NCBI RefSeq assembly: GCF_004297405.1
Contig: NZ_SCVC01000006.1
Location: forward strand, 310,001-374,000
Length of the DNA stretch: 64,000 bases
Reading direction: 5' to 3'
From: Reyranella sp.
GTDB taxonomy: Bacteria > Pseudomonadota > Alphaproteobacteria > Reyranellales > Reyranellaceae
Below the pieces are notes generated by a model. It searched no databases and was not told the origin of the DNA. It saw only the letters and a program-made list of their open reading frames with translations. Position 1 is the first letter of the stretch. Every line of letters starts with the position of its first letter. Shown here piece after piece: positions 1 to 8,219 of the stretch. Made by a program: the position numbers and the translations under genes.

Positions 1-48
1 GAGAACCGGCGCCAGCGCCAGACCTACAGGAACCTGCACGACCTCTAG
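1..48 (+). CDS. C-terminal tail of a gene cut by the window edge
   Basis: Frame 1 is open from the first base to a TAG at 46-48 and would encode a short basic, polar tail (ENRRQRQTYRNLHDL). The family cannot be recognised from 15 residues. It could also be a chance open stretch; the call rests only on the open frame and the gene density of the region. Confidence 0.3.
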   Translation, partial: ENRRQRQTYRNLHDL

Positions 49-168
49 CCGGCGCCCGCCATGGGTGTCGTGACGCACGCGACGTCGTGGCGCCACCACT
101 GGTAATGCGGCGATGGACTTCCCGTGAAGGATCGCGCTCTATGCTCCGGTTGGATAGGGGGAGATCAT

Positions 169-555
169 ATGCGGCGTGCTCTTGTAGTGGTGATGGCGAC
201 CCTGGTGGCGGGGTGCGCCTTCGATACCGCGACTCTGAGCATGCCCAACGATTTCCGGAACAGTCCGATCCAATGGACCGCGACCTATCCTGGCTCCTAC
301 GAAACGCTGTCGAACTGCATCGCCTCGCAGTATGCCGGTGAGCTTCGTGTCGCCCCGCAAGTCTATCCGACGGTCCAACGCTCAAGCATTCTGTTGTCGA
401 GCGGCAGTGGCGCCGATGCCGAATTCCAGGTCAAGCAGATCAATGCGGCATCGAGCCAGGTGACGTGGCAGCGGGCTACCGGCCTGTTCGGAAGCGGGCT
501 GAGCGACCGTACGGCCCGCGAGCGCGCCGACAAATGTGGTGGCGCGACGGGCTAG
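169..555 (+). CDS. Small predicted lipoprotein
   Basis: Encodes a 128-residue exported protein of unknown function. The start at 169 is chosen because a GGGGGAG ribosome site ends about 6 bases upstream and because it puts a lipoprotein signal at the N terminus: two arginines, a hydrophobic stretch and the lipobox LVAGC, with Cys16 as the likely lipidated residue. The mature part is polar, with two further Cys (in SNCIAS and DKCGG) that could form a disulfide. The frame is open up to 124, but that longer form would bury the signal. It runs on the plus strand and meets the minus-strand small membrane protein tail to tail at 557. No family recognised. Confidence 0.7.
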   Translation: MRRALVVVMATLVAGCAFDTATLSMPNDFRNSPIQWTATYPGSYETLSNCIASQYAGELRVAPQVYPTVQRSSILLSSGSGADAEFQVKQINAASSQVTWQRATGLFGSGLSDRTARERADKCGGATG

Positions 556-556
556 C

Positions 557-769
557 TTACTTCGGGGCAGCCTCGCCGCGACGCACGCCGCCTGCTGTCT
601 CCTCGCGCTTCACTTCGGGGAACAGCCACATGGCGAACACCATGAAGGCACCGAGAAAGAGCACGAGATGCTGAATCCGATCGTGGCCCAGCGCGCGCTG
701 GAAAAAGAAGGCGGCGATCGCCACGAGTATCACGACTACCGATAGCGCCAGTTTGATCCGTACAGGCAT
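557..769 (-). CDS. Small two-helix membrane protein
   Basis: A 70-residue protein with two hydrophobic segments (about residues 6-25 and 33-50) and a charged C-terminal tail, so probably a small inner-membrane protein with both ends in the cytoplasm. A GGAGG ribosome site lies about 6 bases upstream of the ATG. It follows the hydroxylase-family gene with an 18-base gap on the same strand, so the two are probably co-transcribed and this may be an accessory subunit or simply a co-expressed protein. Family not recognised. Confidence 0.65.
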   Translation of the reverse strand: MPVRIKLALSVVVILVAIAAFFFQRALGHDRIQHLVLFLGAFMVFAMWLFPEVKREETAGGVRRGEAAPK

Positions 770-786
770 CGCAGGCCTCCGCTCGC

Positions 787-1587
787 CTATTCGGCAGGTG
801 CGATTGAACCGGCTTGCGTCAGGACCGCCGGTCGCGGCGTGCGCGACGTCCGACGCATGTCCTTCCGCACGAACCTGGTGCTGTAGCCGTTGAAGAGGTG
901 GCCGAGCAGGCCGCGCTTGAGATCGGAGGTACCGAACAGCCAGTCCATGACCGGGAAGGTCAGGTTCATGTTCCGCTCCATCATGATCGACTGGTTATGA
1001 TGTGCGGTGTGGTGCCGCCGGATCGTATTGACGAACGGCATGTTGCGCACGAACCAGTTCTCATCGACGTGACAGCAGAAGTGCATGAACTCGTAGATGA
1101 GATACATCGACGTGGTCGTGCTGATCAGCAGCCAGCCGACATTGGGGGAGATCAGCCAGCCCAGGATCATCGCCGGCACGATCGACATCAGAGTGAAAGT
1201 TACCAGCGCATAGGGTGGGAAGAAGGTGACGCGCCAGTCGTTGTGGTTGGCAAAGCGCATCTCCTGCTCGGTGAAAAACTGGTGATGCATCAAGGTGTGG
1301 CGGTTGTAGATCGCGCGGAACGCCTTGATCTGCGACGGTCGATGCATGACGTAGCGGTGGATCCACCATTCGAAGAAGTTGGCCGCCAGGAAAGTGATCG
1401 GCACGATCAGCCACTCCCACCAGCGCGGGCTCTCTATGTTGGCGCCGTAGATGAAAAGTGCCGTCAATCCGATGACGTAGATGACGAAGACGTGTAGCCA
1501 GCCATTGTACCAGCCGGCAATGCGCTTCCTGTAGGTGGCGCGGTACTGCCGCTGCCTGTCGGTCATCGGGCTGGTCGCGATCTCCAT
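787..1587 (-). CDS. Sterol desaturase / fatty acid hydroxylase family protein
   Basis: A 266-residue integral membrane di-iron enzyme. The family's histidine clusters are all visible: H77-x4-H82 (HRYVMH), H97-x3-HH (HTLMHH), H169/H173 and H192-x3-HH (HHTAHH). These sit between hydrophobic segments at about residues 31-50, 57-72 and 122-165. Such enzymes use O2 and a di-iron centre to hydroxylate or desaturate lipids (sterols, fatty acids, carotenoids). The substrate cannot be told from sequence. The frame starts with ATG at 1587 behind a GGAGA-like site; Met8 is an alternative. It is followed by the small membrane protein gene at 557-769. Confidence 0.88.
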   Translation of the reverse strand: MEIATSPMTDRQRQYRATYRKRIAGWYNGWLHVFVIYVIGLTALFIYGANIESPRWWEWLIVPITFLAANFFEWWIHRYVMHRPSQIKAFRAIYNRHTLMHHQFFTEQEMRFANHNDWRVTFFPPYALVTFTLMSIVPAMILGWLISPNVGWLLISTTTSMYLIYEFMHFCCHVDENWFVRNMPFVNTIRRHHTAHHNQSIMMERNMNLTFPVMDWLFGTSDLKRGLLGHLFNGYSTRFVRKDMRRTSRTPRPAVLTQAGSIAPAE

Positions 1588-1764
1588 GGAATCGTCTCCG
1601 TCTTTCCGTGGCGCGAGGGCCTGCGTCCGTCTGACATATCACCAATCTATTAGAGCGGCAATGCCGCTCCTGCGGGCAGAATGCACTTGTTGAGAGGCTC
1701 CTTGTATATCCATGATATGGCAGGTGCGCGCGGCAGAGACTTTCGTCGAAGTGGGAGGAATGCG

Positions 1765-1836
1765 ATGCGGCACACCCTTCGTGCCTTCTCGAAGCTGGCC
1801 GGCGCCAGCATTGCCGACCAGTGGAGAGCGAGATGA
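1765..1836 (+). CDS. Candidate 23-residue upstream ORF coupled to the DUF6166 gene
   Basis: ATG at 1765 follows a strong GGGAGGA site (about 1753-1758) at good spacing. The frame codes MRHTLRAFSKLAGASIADQW plus three more residues and ends in a TGA whose first two bases fall inside the next gene's ATG (ATGA at 1833-1836). The peptide is basic and amphipathic. It may be a real microprotein, or an upstream ORF that delivers ribosomes to the next gene. Evidence is only the ribosome site and the start-stop overlap. Confidence 0.35.
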   Translation: MRHTLRAFSKLAGASIADQWRAR

Positions 1837-2132
1837 AACGATATGTCGGCGACCGGACGATCGATGGCGTCAAGGTGACCGTCGATGAGGTTCCGCTCAA
1901 CCCGCGGACCGATGTGGCGGAGTACAGCAAGAACGGCTTCGAATGGAGCTATGAAGGGCCGGAGCCACGGCAGCTGGCACTGGCTCTGCTGGTCGACCAT
2001 CTCGGAGAAGCAGAAGCAGCAAAGCGGGTCGTGGAGCCGTTCATGCGCAACGTCGTCGCCAACTTTGGTAACGAATGGGAGATGACCTCGGCCGATATCG
2101 ATGCGGCGTTACCGGCGAGAGGCGCGGCCTAG
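1833..2132 (+). CDS. DUF6166-like protein
   Basis: A 99-residue protein recognised by the DUF6166 pattern: an N-terminal YVGDRTIDGVKVTVD strand pair, then GFEWSYEGPEPRQLALALL and a helical DHLGEAEAAKRV segment. Members are small proteins of unknown function, often found near mobile or accessory genes. The ATG at 1833 follows a GGAGAGCGAG site; a GTG at 1821 would add four residues. Its stop abuts the ATG of the alcohol dehydrogenase at 2133 with no gap, so the two genes are translated from one message. Confidence 0.75.
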   Translation: MKRYVGDRTIDGVKVTVDEVPLNPRTDVAEYSKNGFEWSYEGPEPRQLALALLVDHLGEAEAAKRVVEPFMRNVVANFGNEWEMTSADIDAALPARGAA

Positions 2133-3245
2133 ATGGCACTGCAGTATCGCGCGGCCGTCCTGCATGCGTCCAAGACGCCGATGGTCGTCGAAACCATCAC
2201 AGCGGCGCCTCTGAAGCCTACTGACGTGCTGGTGCGCATCCGCGCGGCAGGGCTCTGCCATACCGATCTGGAAGTTATCGAAGGCTCGTTGCGCATTCCG
2301 ATGCCGATCGTACTGGGTCACGAAGCGGCTGGCGTTGTAGAGGAGGTGGGATCACTGGCGCGCGGGGTGAAGAAGGGCGATCACGTCGTGCTGTCATGGA
2401 ACCCGCATTGTGGCCACTGCTTCTATTGCGATCGCGATCTGCCGATTCTGTGCGAGGACTATCTCGGCGAAGGCCCCAAGGCGCGCGCCTTCGACGGCGA
2501 GAGTCGGGCGCGGCTCGACGATGGCCGCGAGCTGCGGCAGCTCATGTTCCTGGGGGCCTTCGGGGAATACTGCATCGTTGCCGACCAGCAGGCGGTCGTC
2601 GTCCCGCGCGACATGCCATTCGATCGTGCCTGTCTGATCGGCTGTGGCGTGATGACCGGTGTCGGTGCCGGTCTCAACCTCGGTGCCATCGCTCACGGCG
2701 ACACGGTGATGGTGATCGGCTGTGGCGCCGTCGGCCTCGCGGCCGTGCAGGGCGCGAGGCTGGCGGGCGCCGGTGCGATCATTGCTGTCGATCTGAACCC
2801 GGCCAAGCTGGCGCTCGCCACCTCCATGGGCGCGACCCATGTGGTCGATTCGTCGAAGGACGATCCTGTAGCGACAGCCAAAGCGGCGACGAACGGGCGG
2901 GGCGCGGATGTCGTTCTCGAATCGGCTGGCAGCCCGACAGCCTTTCGGCTCACAGCCGAGGCGGTCCGTCCCGGCGGGCACATCATCTGGCTGGGCAAGG
3001 TCGACGTACAGCAGGATGTCGCCTTCCGCTGGGGCTCCCTGATGCAGGAGAAACGCATCCGCCGCGTCAGCTATGGCAATGCGCGGCCGCGCCGCGACTT
3101 CCCGATGCTGGCGCGCGCCTATCTCGACGGATCGTTGATGCTGGACGAGCTGATCTCGCGCCGCATCAGGCTCGACGAAATCAACACCGGCTTCGAGGCC
3201 CTGAAACGTGGCGAAACCATCCGCAGCGTCGTGACCTTCGACTGA
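2133..3245 (+). CDS. Zinc-dependent alcohol dehydrogenase (class III type)
   Basis: A 370-residue MDR-superfamily dehydrogenase that should interconvert an alcohol and an aldehyde or ketone with NAD(P). Catalytic zinc ligands Cys42, His63-Glu64 and Cys171 and the structural-zinc cluster Cys93, 96, 99, 107 are all present, as is the Rossmann motif GCGAVG (196-201). Its length and its loop between the zinc sites fit the AdhC / glutathione-dependent formaldehyde dehydrogenase branch, but the exact substrate is unknown. It is co-transcribed with the DUF6166 gene and ends right against the convergent GntR gene. GntR-FCD regulators often control neighbouring catabolic genes, so it may be that regulator's target. 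Confidence 0.9.
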   Translation: MALQYRAAVLHASKTPMVVETITAAPLKPTDVLVRIRAAGLCHTDLEVIEGSLRIPMPIVLGHEAAGVVEEVGSLARGVKKGDHVVLSWNPHCGHCFYCDRDLPILCEDYLGEGPKARAFDGESRARLDDGRELRQLMFLGAFGEYCIVADQQAVVVPRDMPFDRACLIGCGVMTGVGAGLNLGAIAHGDTVMVIGCGAVGLAAVQGARLAGAGAIIAVDLNPAKLALATSMGATHVVDSSKDDPVATAKAATNGRGADVVLESAGSPTAFRLTAEAVRPGGHIIWLGKVDVQQDVAFRWGSLMQEKRIRRVSYGNARPRRDFPMLARAYLDGSLMLDELISRRIRLDEINTGFEALKRGETIRSVVTFD

Positions 3246-3932
3246 TCAGGTATCGAGGGTCTTGCGGGCGAAGTCCTCGATATAGTCGATCAGTCTGTCG
3301 GAGGCGGTGGCGGCGGCCTTGGGCTTTCCTTCGGCCACGGCCTCGGCGACGGCGGCATGCAGCTTGGCGGCCAGAGGCAGATCCGCGACCTCTTGATAGT
3401 GCTGATACCAGAAGCGGCGGGAGAGGGCGTTCATCAGGCCCATCGAGCGCCGCGCGAACTCGTTGCGCGCGACCGTCGCGATCAGGCCATTGAAATGCTG
3501 ATCGAGACGCATGAACTCCATGTCGTCGGCTTGCGTCGCCGCCTTCAGCATGCCGCGGGCCACTTCGGCGAACTGCTGGCGCTCCGCCGCCGTTGCACGC
3601 TCGGCCGCCAGGCGCGCCATCAGCCGTTCGAGTTCGCGACGAACCTCAAGCAGGCGGAGCTGGAGCCGCGGATTGATGTCTGAAACCAGAATGCCGCGTC
3701 TTGGCATGATGACGACCAGGCCGTCGCGCGCCAGTCTCTGCAGCGCTTCGCGGATCGGTGTGCGCCCGATATCGAGTCGTTCGGCGAGCGTATGCTCGGA
3801 CAACACGGTCCCCGGTGGAAGCTGCAAGGTGACGATCAGCTCTTCGAGTTCCCCATAGGCACGATCGGTCAGGGTGACGTCATCCGGCCGGATGTGAGGT
3901 GCGGGACGCTTGAGGGATGTCTTCGACTTCAA
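3246..3932 (-). CDS. GntR family transcriptional regulator, FCD type
   Basis: A 228-residue DNA-binding regulator. The N-terminal winged helix spans about residues 18-85, with the typical GntR stretch (GTVLSEHTLAERLDIGRTPI) and RDGLVVIMPRRGILV wing. The all-helical FCD ligand domain follows at about 95-215; it carries MRLDQHFNGLIATVARN, a variant of the usual metal-binding D..H..L region. FCD members usually bind organic acids and repress catabolic operons. It is convergent with the alcohol dehydrogenase, with no bases between their stop codons. The DNA ahead of its start holds two CATATA repeats 11 bp apart, a possible self-regulation site. Confidence 0.9.
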   Translation of the reverse strand: MKSKTSLKRPAPHIRPDDVTLTDRAYGELEELIVTLQLPPGTVLSEHTLAERLDIGRTPIREALQRLARDGLVVIMPRRGILVSDINPRLQLRLLEVRRELERLMARLAAERATAAERQQFAEVARGMLKAATQADDMEFMRLDQHFNGLIATVARNEFARRSMGLMNALSRRFWYQHYQEVADLPLAAKLHAAVAEAVAEGKPKAAATASDRLIDYIEDFARKTLDT

Positions 3933-3979
3933 GCTGTTGCCGCTCGCTGTTTCCTACCCAGGGTGAAACCCGTCCCAAC

Positions 3980-3996
3980 CATATACCAGTCATATA
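3980..3996. promoter_or_regulatory. Two CATATA repeats upstream of the GntR gene
   Basis: CATATA occurs at 3980-3985 and again at 3991-3996, one helical turn apart, about 50 bases ahead of the GntR start in an otherwise GC-rich spacer. It could be a promoter -10 region or a regulator site. No perfect dyad is present. Confidence 0.25.
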
Positions 3997-4050
3997 TTGC
4001 AAGGAAGCTTCGACCAGATCGGTGATCGAGCCAGCGAGCGAGGGTAGACG

Positions 4051-4443
4051 TTAGGCTACGGCTGCCATTGCACGGAAAACGCGCGCCGCGAGTTCCTCGG
4101 CGGTTAGGCCACGGCTTTGTTCGATCACGGCGACGCCGGCGCGCTTCATGGCGGGGGTGACGACGACGGGCTGCGAAGCGGCAATTTCCTGCAGCGGCAG
4201 CTTGGCATCGTAGGCCACGCGCGGACGGCGGGCGGCCTCGCAATGAGACTTCCAGTGGCCGTCGAGCTGTTGCAGCTCTCGGGAGAATTGCGGCAGCCGC
4301 TCCGCCGGTATCGTGCCCTCATGCCAGTCCGAATAGATGCGGCAGCTCAAACCCAGGACGGCAATGGAGAAAGCCTTCTGGGTCATCACGCCGCCGTCTA
4401 TGGCGGAATTTAGAAAGGCGAACATATCGAGGATTGCTTGCAC
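4051..4443 (-). CDS. Conserved-looking hypothetical protein
   Basis: A 130-residue soluble protein, mostly helical and without a signal peptide or recognisable motif. The GTG at 4443 follows a strong GGAGGAGGAACC site, and a perfect palindrome sits just upstream (4455-4468). Met7 is an alternative start. The C-terminal half (VTPAMKRAGVAVIEQSRGLT...AARVFRAMAAV) resembles short proteins found in phage-derived or accessory regions, but I cannot assign a family. It lies between the GntR gene and an SGNH-hydrolase remnant. Confidence 0.6.
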   Translation of the reverse strand: MQAILDMFAFLNSAIDGGVMTQKAFSIAVLGLSCRIYSDWHEGTIPAERLPQFSRELQQLDGHWKSHCEAARRPRVAYDAKLPLQEIAASQPVVVTPAMKRAGVAVIEQSRGLTAEELAARVFRAMAAVA

Positions 4444-4454
4444 CGGTTCCTCCT

Positions 4455-4468
4455 CCGAACGGGTTCGG
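4455..4468. promoter_or_regulatory. 14-bp palindrome upstream of the hypothetical gene
   Basis: CCGAAC-GG-GTTCGG is a perfect 6+2+6 palindrome directly upstream of the ribosome site of the gene starting at 4443. It is a candidate repressor site; a small RNA hairpin in the leader is the alternative. Confidence 0.35.
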
Positions 4469-4531
4469 CAAAGATACTATGTTGGGAGTGCAAGCGAGGC
4501 CGCCAAGAGGCGACGAGGGGCCATTTGCCGC

Positions 4532-4775
4532 TCAGCCGCGCGTGATCGCCTCGCCAGCCAATGCATGACCTTTGGCGTTCCAGTGGTCATCGTTGCGAAA
4601 TGGAAGGCGAGGGATTGTCTGCCGCTTCCAGGATAGGCCGCATGTCGAGGACGTCGGCTCCATGGCGTTCGAGCGCGGTAACAATTTGACGATGCACGCG
4701 ATCCTCGATCAAGCGATTGTCGCCGACCCAAAGATCGACAGCAGCGCGATGGCGGTGCACGCGGAAGGCAGCCAA
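4532..4775 (-). pseudogene. C-terminal remnant of an SGNH-type hydrolase
   Basis: Two minus-strand reading frames join into one recognisable protein end. From about 4775 the frame reads DRVHRQIVTALERHGADVLD and on through MRPILEAADNP, then runs into a stop. After a one-base shift the next frame gives RNDDHWNAKGHALAGEAITR and the final Gly before TGA at 4532-4534. The DxHW-N-x-x-GH block is the C-terminal catalytic Asp/His motif of SGNH/GDSL hydrolases. The N-terminal two thirds, including the Ser block, is missing, so this is a dead fragment. The rest of the 470-base gene-poor gap (4444-4913) shows nothing else convincing. Confidence 0.6.
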
Positions 4776-4913
4776 AGACGTTCATGGGGCGTGCATCTTG
4801 TTCGTTGGTATTTTGCAGGTCGATCCTACTTATCGTTGTGCGCGGCGTTGTGGTGGCGACAAGAGGCGCTTCCAGCCCATAAACTATCCGCCAATCCAGG
4901 AAAGAGCATCGCC

Positions 4914-6437
4914 ATGCCCGACACCACGACTCTTGCCCAAGCCAAGCCGGACAAGGCCTCGGCGGCCCGGACCGAACACTTCGACGTCGTCATCGTTGGC
5001 GCCGGCATCTCTGGCATTGGCGGCGCCTACCATCTCACCACGCAGAGCCCAGGCCGGAGCTTTGTGGTGCTGGAGTCGCAGGAGAGCTTCGGCGGCACCT
5101 GGCTGACGCACAAGTATCCCGGCATCCGCTCCGACAGCGATCTCTACACCTTCGGTTACCGCTTCAAGCCCTGGACCGGCAAGCCGATCGCCACGGCCCA
5201 CGAGATCCGCACCTACATGAACGAGGTGATCGAGGACAACGATCTCGCCCGCCATATCCGCTATCGCCACAAGATCGTCTCGGCCTCCTGGTCGAGCCGG
5301 GACAATCTCTGGACGCTCGAGGGCGTGCGCACCGACACCGGCGAGACCGTGCGGTTCACCGCCAACTTCCTGTGGATGTGCCAGGGCTACTACCGGCACG
5401 ACGAGGGCTATACGCCCGAGTGGCCGGGCATGGAGAGCTTCAAGGGCCGGATCGTGCACCCTCAGACTTGGCCGGGAGACCTGGATTACTCGGGCAAGAA
5501 GGTCGTGGTCATTGGCTCCGGTGCAACGGCCGCGACCGTGATCCCGGCGATCGCCGAGAAGAGCGAGCATGTCACCATGCTGCAGCGCTCGCCGACCTAT
5601 TTCATCCCGGCCCGCAATGCCAACGACCTCGCCGACACCCTGCGCCAGCTCGAGGTCGACGAGACGTGGATCCACGAGATCGTGCGCCGCAAGATCCTTC
5701 ACGATCAGGCGGTGTTCACGAAGCGCTCCTTCGAGGAGCCGGAGCAGGTGAAGAAGGATCTGCTGGCGGGCGTGCGCGCCTATCTCGGCCCCGATCACGA
5801 GCACAATGTCGATCCGCACTTCCTGCCGAGCTATCGTCCGTGGCGGCAGCGAATCGCCTACGTGCCCGACGGCGACCTCTTCCGTGCCGTAAGTGCCGGC
5901 AAGGCCTCGGTCGTGACCGACGAGATCGAGAAGTTCGTCGAGAACGGCATCCTCTTGAAATCGGGCAAGGTGCTGGAGGCCGATATCATCGTGACGGCGA
6001 CCGGCTTCCATCTCAGCGTCATGGGCGACATCGCCTTCGCCGTCGACGGCAAGCCGCTCGATTTCGCCGATACTGTCACCTATCGCGGCATGATGTTCAC
6101 CGGCGTCCCCAACATGGTCTGGGTGTTCGGCTATTTCCGCGCGAGCTGGACCCTGCGTGCCGACCTCGTGGCGGATTTCGTCTGCCGCCTGCTCGGCCAT
6201 ATGCAGGAGAAGGGCGTCCGCAAGGTCGGGGTGTCGTTACGCCCCGAGGACAAGGACATGAAGCTCCTGCCGTGGATCGACCCGGAGAACTTCAATCCCG
6301 GTTACCTGATGCGCGGCATGCACCTCCTGCCCAAGCGTGGCGAGAAGCCGGAATGGCAGCACACGCAGGACTACTGGGGCGAGAAGAACATCTTCCCCGC
6401 AATCGACCTCGACGATCCGGCTTTCGTCTACGGCTGA
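4914..6437 (+). CDS. Baeyer-Villiger-type flavin monooxygenase
   Basis: A 507-residue FAD/NADPH enzyme that should insert oxygen into ketones or oxidise N/S atoms. It has the FAD-binding GAGISG (29-34), the NADPH-binding GSGATA (201-206) and, between them, the Baeyer-Villiger fingerprint FxGxxxHxxxW (F176 to W186). The frame is open upstream to 4572, but that extension has no family similarity; the ATG at 4914 starts just before the conserved flavoprotein core. It stands alone on the plus strand, with the small exported protein gene converging on it. The substrate is unknown; family members act on cyclic and linear ketones. Confidence 0.92.
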   Translation: MPDTTTLAQAKPDKASAARTEHFDVVIVGAGISGIGGAYHLTTQSPGRSFVVLESQESFGGTWLTHKYPGIRSDSDLYTFGYRFKPWTGKPIATAHEIRTYMNEVIEDNDLARHIRYRHKIVSASWSSRDNLWTLEGVRTDTGETVRFTANFLWMCQGYYRHDEGYTPEWPGMESFKGRIVHPQTWPGDLDYSGKKVVVIGSGATAATVIPAIAEKSEHVTMLQRSPTYFIPARNANDLADTLRQLEVDETWIHEIVRRKILHDQAVFTKRSFEEPEQVKKDLLAGVRAYLGPDHEHNVDPHFLPSYRPWRQRIAYVPDGDLFRAVSAGKASVVTDEIEKFVENGILLKSGKVLEADIIVTATGFHLSVMGDIAFAVDGKPLDFADTVTYRGMMFTGVPNMVWVFGYFRASWTLRADLVADFVCRLLGHMQEKGVRKVGVSLRPEDKDMKLLPWIDPENFNPGYLMRGMHLLPKRGEKPEWQHTQDYWGEKNIFPAIDLDDPAFVYG

Positions 6438-6444
6438 AGAGGAG

Positions 6445-6786
6445 TCAGTTTGCCGGTGGCAGGTCCTTCAGGATCTGCTTGGCGACGGGCGACATCTCCT
6501 TGCAGAAGGCAGACTTATCCTTCTCGACGGCCTCTTCCATGGTTGCGTAGGCCTTGTCGAGCTTGCGGTCGGCAATATTGAGCTTCTTCTCTCCCCACTC
6601 GATCCAGTAGTCGAGGCGCTCTTCCTGGTTCTTGGTAAGATCGAGATCGCAGGCGTCGATGGCGATCGAAACGACATAAAGGCCGACGACCATGTCCTTG
6701 ATCTCTTCCTGGGTCTGGGCATGGGCCGGCATCGCCATTGACGCAGCAACGACACCTGCCAGCAGGCAGGTAGACAGACGATACAT
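6445..6786 (-). CDS. Small exported protein of unknown function
   Basis: A 113-residue protein with a clear signal peptide (residues 1-23, ending AHA before QTQEE), giving an about 90-residue periplasmic, strongly helical and charged protein. Two cysteines (DACDLD and AFCKEM) could form a disulfide. The pattern of a first helix with IDACDLDLT and a last helix with AFCKEM...AKQIL suggests a small helical bundle. No family recognised. It is convergent with the monooxygenase, 7 bases away. Confidence 0.75.
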   Translation of the reverse strand: MYRLSTCLLAGVVAASMAMPAHAQTQEEIKDMVVGLYVVSIAIDACDLDLTKNQEERLDYWIEWGEKKLNIADRKLDKAYATMEEAVEKDKSAFCKEMSPVAKQILKDLPPAN

Positions 6787-6874
6787 TGAAACTCCCCCCG
6801 TTTTTCGGACGCGACCCTAATCGAGGGCGATGCAACTCGCCACTGTCGGCGGCTGTAAATCTCGGGAAATTGCA

Positions 6875-6898
6875 GTGGTTCACGATGTTGTGGTTCAC
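6875..6898. repeat. 9-bp direct repeat upstream of the MFS gene
   Basis: GTGGTTCAC occurs at 6875-6883 and 6890-6898 in the 170-base space between two divergent genes. It may bind a regulator of the MFS carrier; no regulator gene is adjacent. Confidence 0.3.
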
Positions 6899-6956
6899 TG
6901 GGGCCGAGGTCGCGAAGATCGCCAGCTCGCGGCGATCACGGTCTGGGGGAGTGTCG

Positions 6957-8213
6957 ATGGCGGTCAGTAACACGCGCCGGGTCGTTGCGGCCGGCGCCAT
7001 CGGCAACGTGCTCGAATGGTACGATTTCGCGGTTTACGGCTACTTCGCCACCGCCATCGGCCGCGCCTTCTTTCCCCAGGAAGACTCCGTCGCCCAGGTC
7101 CTGGCGGCCTTCGGCATCTTTGCCGTGGGCTTCCTGATGCGGCCCGTGGGCGGGGCCGTGATCGGCTCGATCGGCGACAAGTTTGGCCGGCGGACCGCGC
7201 TCACCGTCTCGGTCGCGGCCATGGCGATCCCGACTTTCCTGGTCGGCATCCTGCCGGACTACCAGGTGCTGGGCATCGCCGCGCCCATCATCCTCACCTT
7301 GCTCCGCATGGTGCAGGGCCTGTCGGTCGGCGGCGAGTACACGACCTCCATCATCTTCATCATCGAGCAGGCGCCGCCCAACCGCCGGGCACTGGTCGGT
7401 GCCATGGGTTGCTGCGGGGCTGTCGGCGGTATTCTGTTGGGATCGGCAACGGGCGCTCTCCTGGCGTCGGTGATGTCGGAGCAGGCGTTGGAGAGCTGGG
7501 GCTGGCGCATCCCCTTCATCCTGGGGCTGGTGGTCGGTCTCGCCGGCGTCGTGCTGCGCCGTCATGTCAACGAGACACCCAAGTCTGCGAGGAAAGAGAG
7601 TTCACCGCTGCTCGAGACCGTGCGCAATCACGGACCGCTTCTTGCCCGGCTTGCCGCTCTCTCGGTGTTCAACTCGGTCGGCTTCTACCTGATGTTCGTC
7701 TACATCGTGAGCTGGTTGCAGTTCGCCGACGGCATTGCGCCAGCGCGCGCCCTGGAGATCAATTCCTTCAGCATGATCGTGCTGCTGCCGGTTATGATCC
7801 TGATGAGCTGGCTGTCGGATCGCTATGGACGGCGGCCGATCATGCTTGCGGCCGCAGCGCTGGGATTCGTGGGCGCCTTGCCGTTTTTCTGGCTGATGCA
7901 CCAGCCGGCGCCGGAAATCATCCTGCTGGGCCAGCTCGGCTTCGTCTTGTCGGTCGGCACTTTCATCGGCGCACAACCGGCATTGATGGTCGAGGCCGTA
8001 CCCGCGGAGATCCGCTGCACGGCGATCGCCCTGGGCTACAATGTGACCTTGGGCATAGTCGGCGGTTTGAGCCCACTGGCGGCGACATGGCTCGTTCACC
8101 GGACCGCAAACAATTACAGTCCGGCTTTCATGATCATGGCCGCCGCCGCCATCTCCTTCGTGGCGATCCTGAAGTTCGGCGAGACCTATCGGGTGAAGCT
8201 CGAACCAGCCTGA
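6957..8213 (+). CDS. MFS transporter, metabolite:H+ symporter type
   Basis: A 418-residue inner-membrane carrier with about 12 hydrophobic segments. The start (VLEWYDFAVYGYFA) and loop 2-3 (GDKFGRRTALT) are the signature of the metabolite:H+ symporter group (citrate, alpha-ketoglutarate, proline/betaine, shikimate carriers), and a second DRYGRRP loop opens the C-terminal half. The reading frame is open back to 6786, but only the ATG at 6957 (or GTG at 6951), behind GGGGGAG, gives the family's N terminus. Likely substrate is a small carboxylate or zwitterion. Confidence 0.9.
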   Translation: MAVSNTRRVVAAGAIGNVLEWYDFAVYGYFATAIGRAFFPQEDSVAQVLAAFGIFAVGFLMRPVGGAVIGSIGDKFGRRTALTVSVAAMAIPTFLVGILPDYQVLGIAAPIILTLLRMVQGLSVGGEYTTSIIFIIEQAPPNRRALVGAMGCCGAVGGILLGSATGALLASVMSEQALESWGWRIPFILGLVVGLAGVVLRRHVNETPKSARKESSPLLETVRNHGPLLARLAALSVFNSVGFYLMFVYIVSWLQFADGIAPARALEINSFSMIVLLPVMILMSWLSDRYGRRPIMLAAAALGFVGALPFFWLMHQPAPEIILLGQLGFVLSVGTFIGAQPALMVEAVPAEIRCTAIALGYNVTLGIVGGLSPLAATWLVHRTANNYSPAFMIMAAAAISFVAILKFGETYRVKLEPA

Positions 8214-8219
8214 ATGACC

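Noticed and set aside
1061..1930. Minus-strand 289-codon frame over the hydroxylase and DUF6166 genes
   Set aside because: It overlaps two better-supported genes in other frames and has no motif.
4884..6200. Long minus-strand open frame opposite the monooxygenase
   Set aside because: The plus strand holds all flavoprotein motifs; the antisense protein is His/Asp/Arg-rich shadow sequence.
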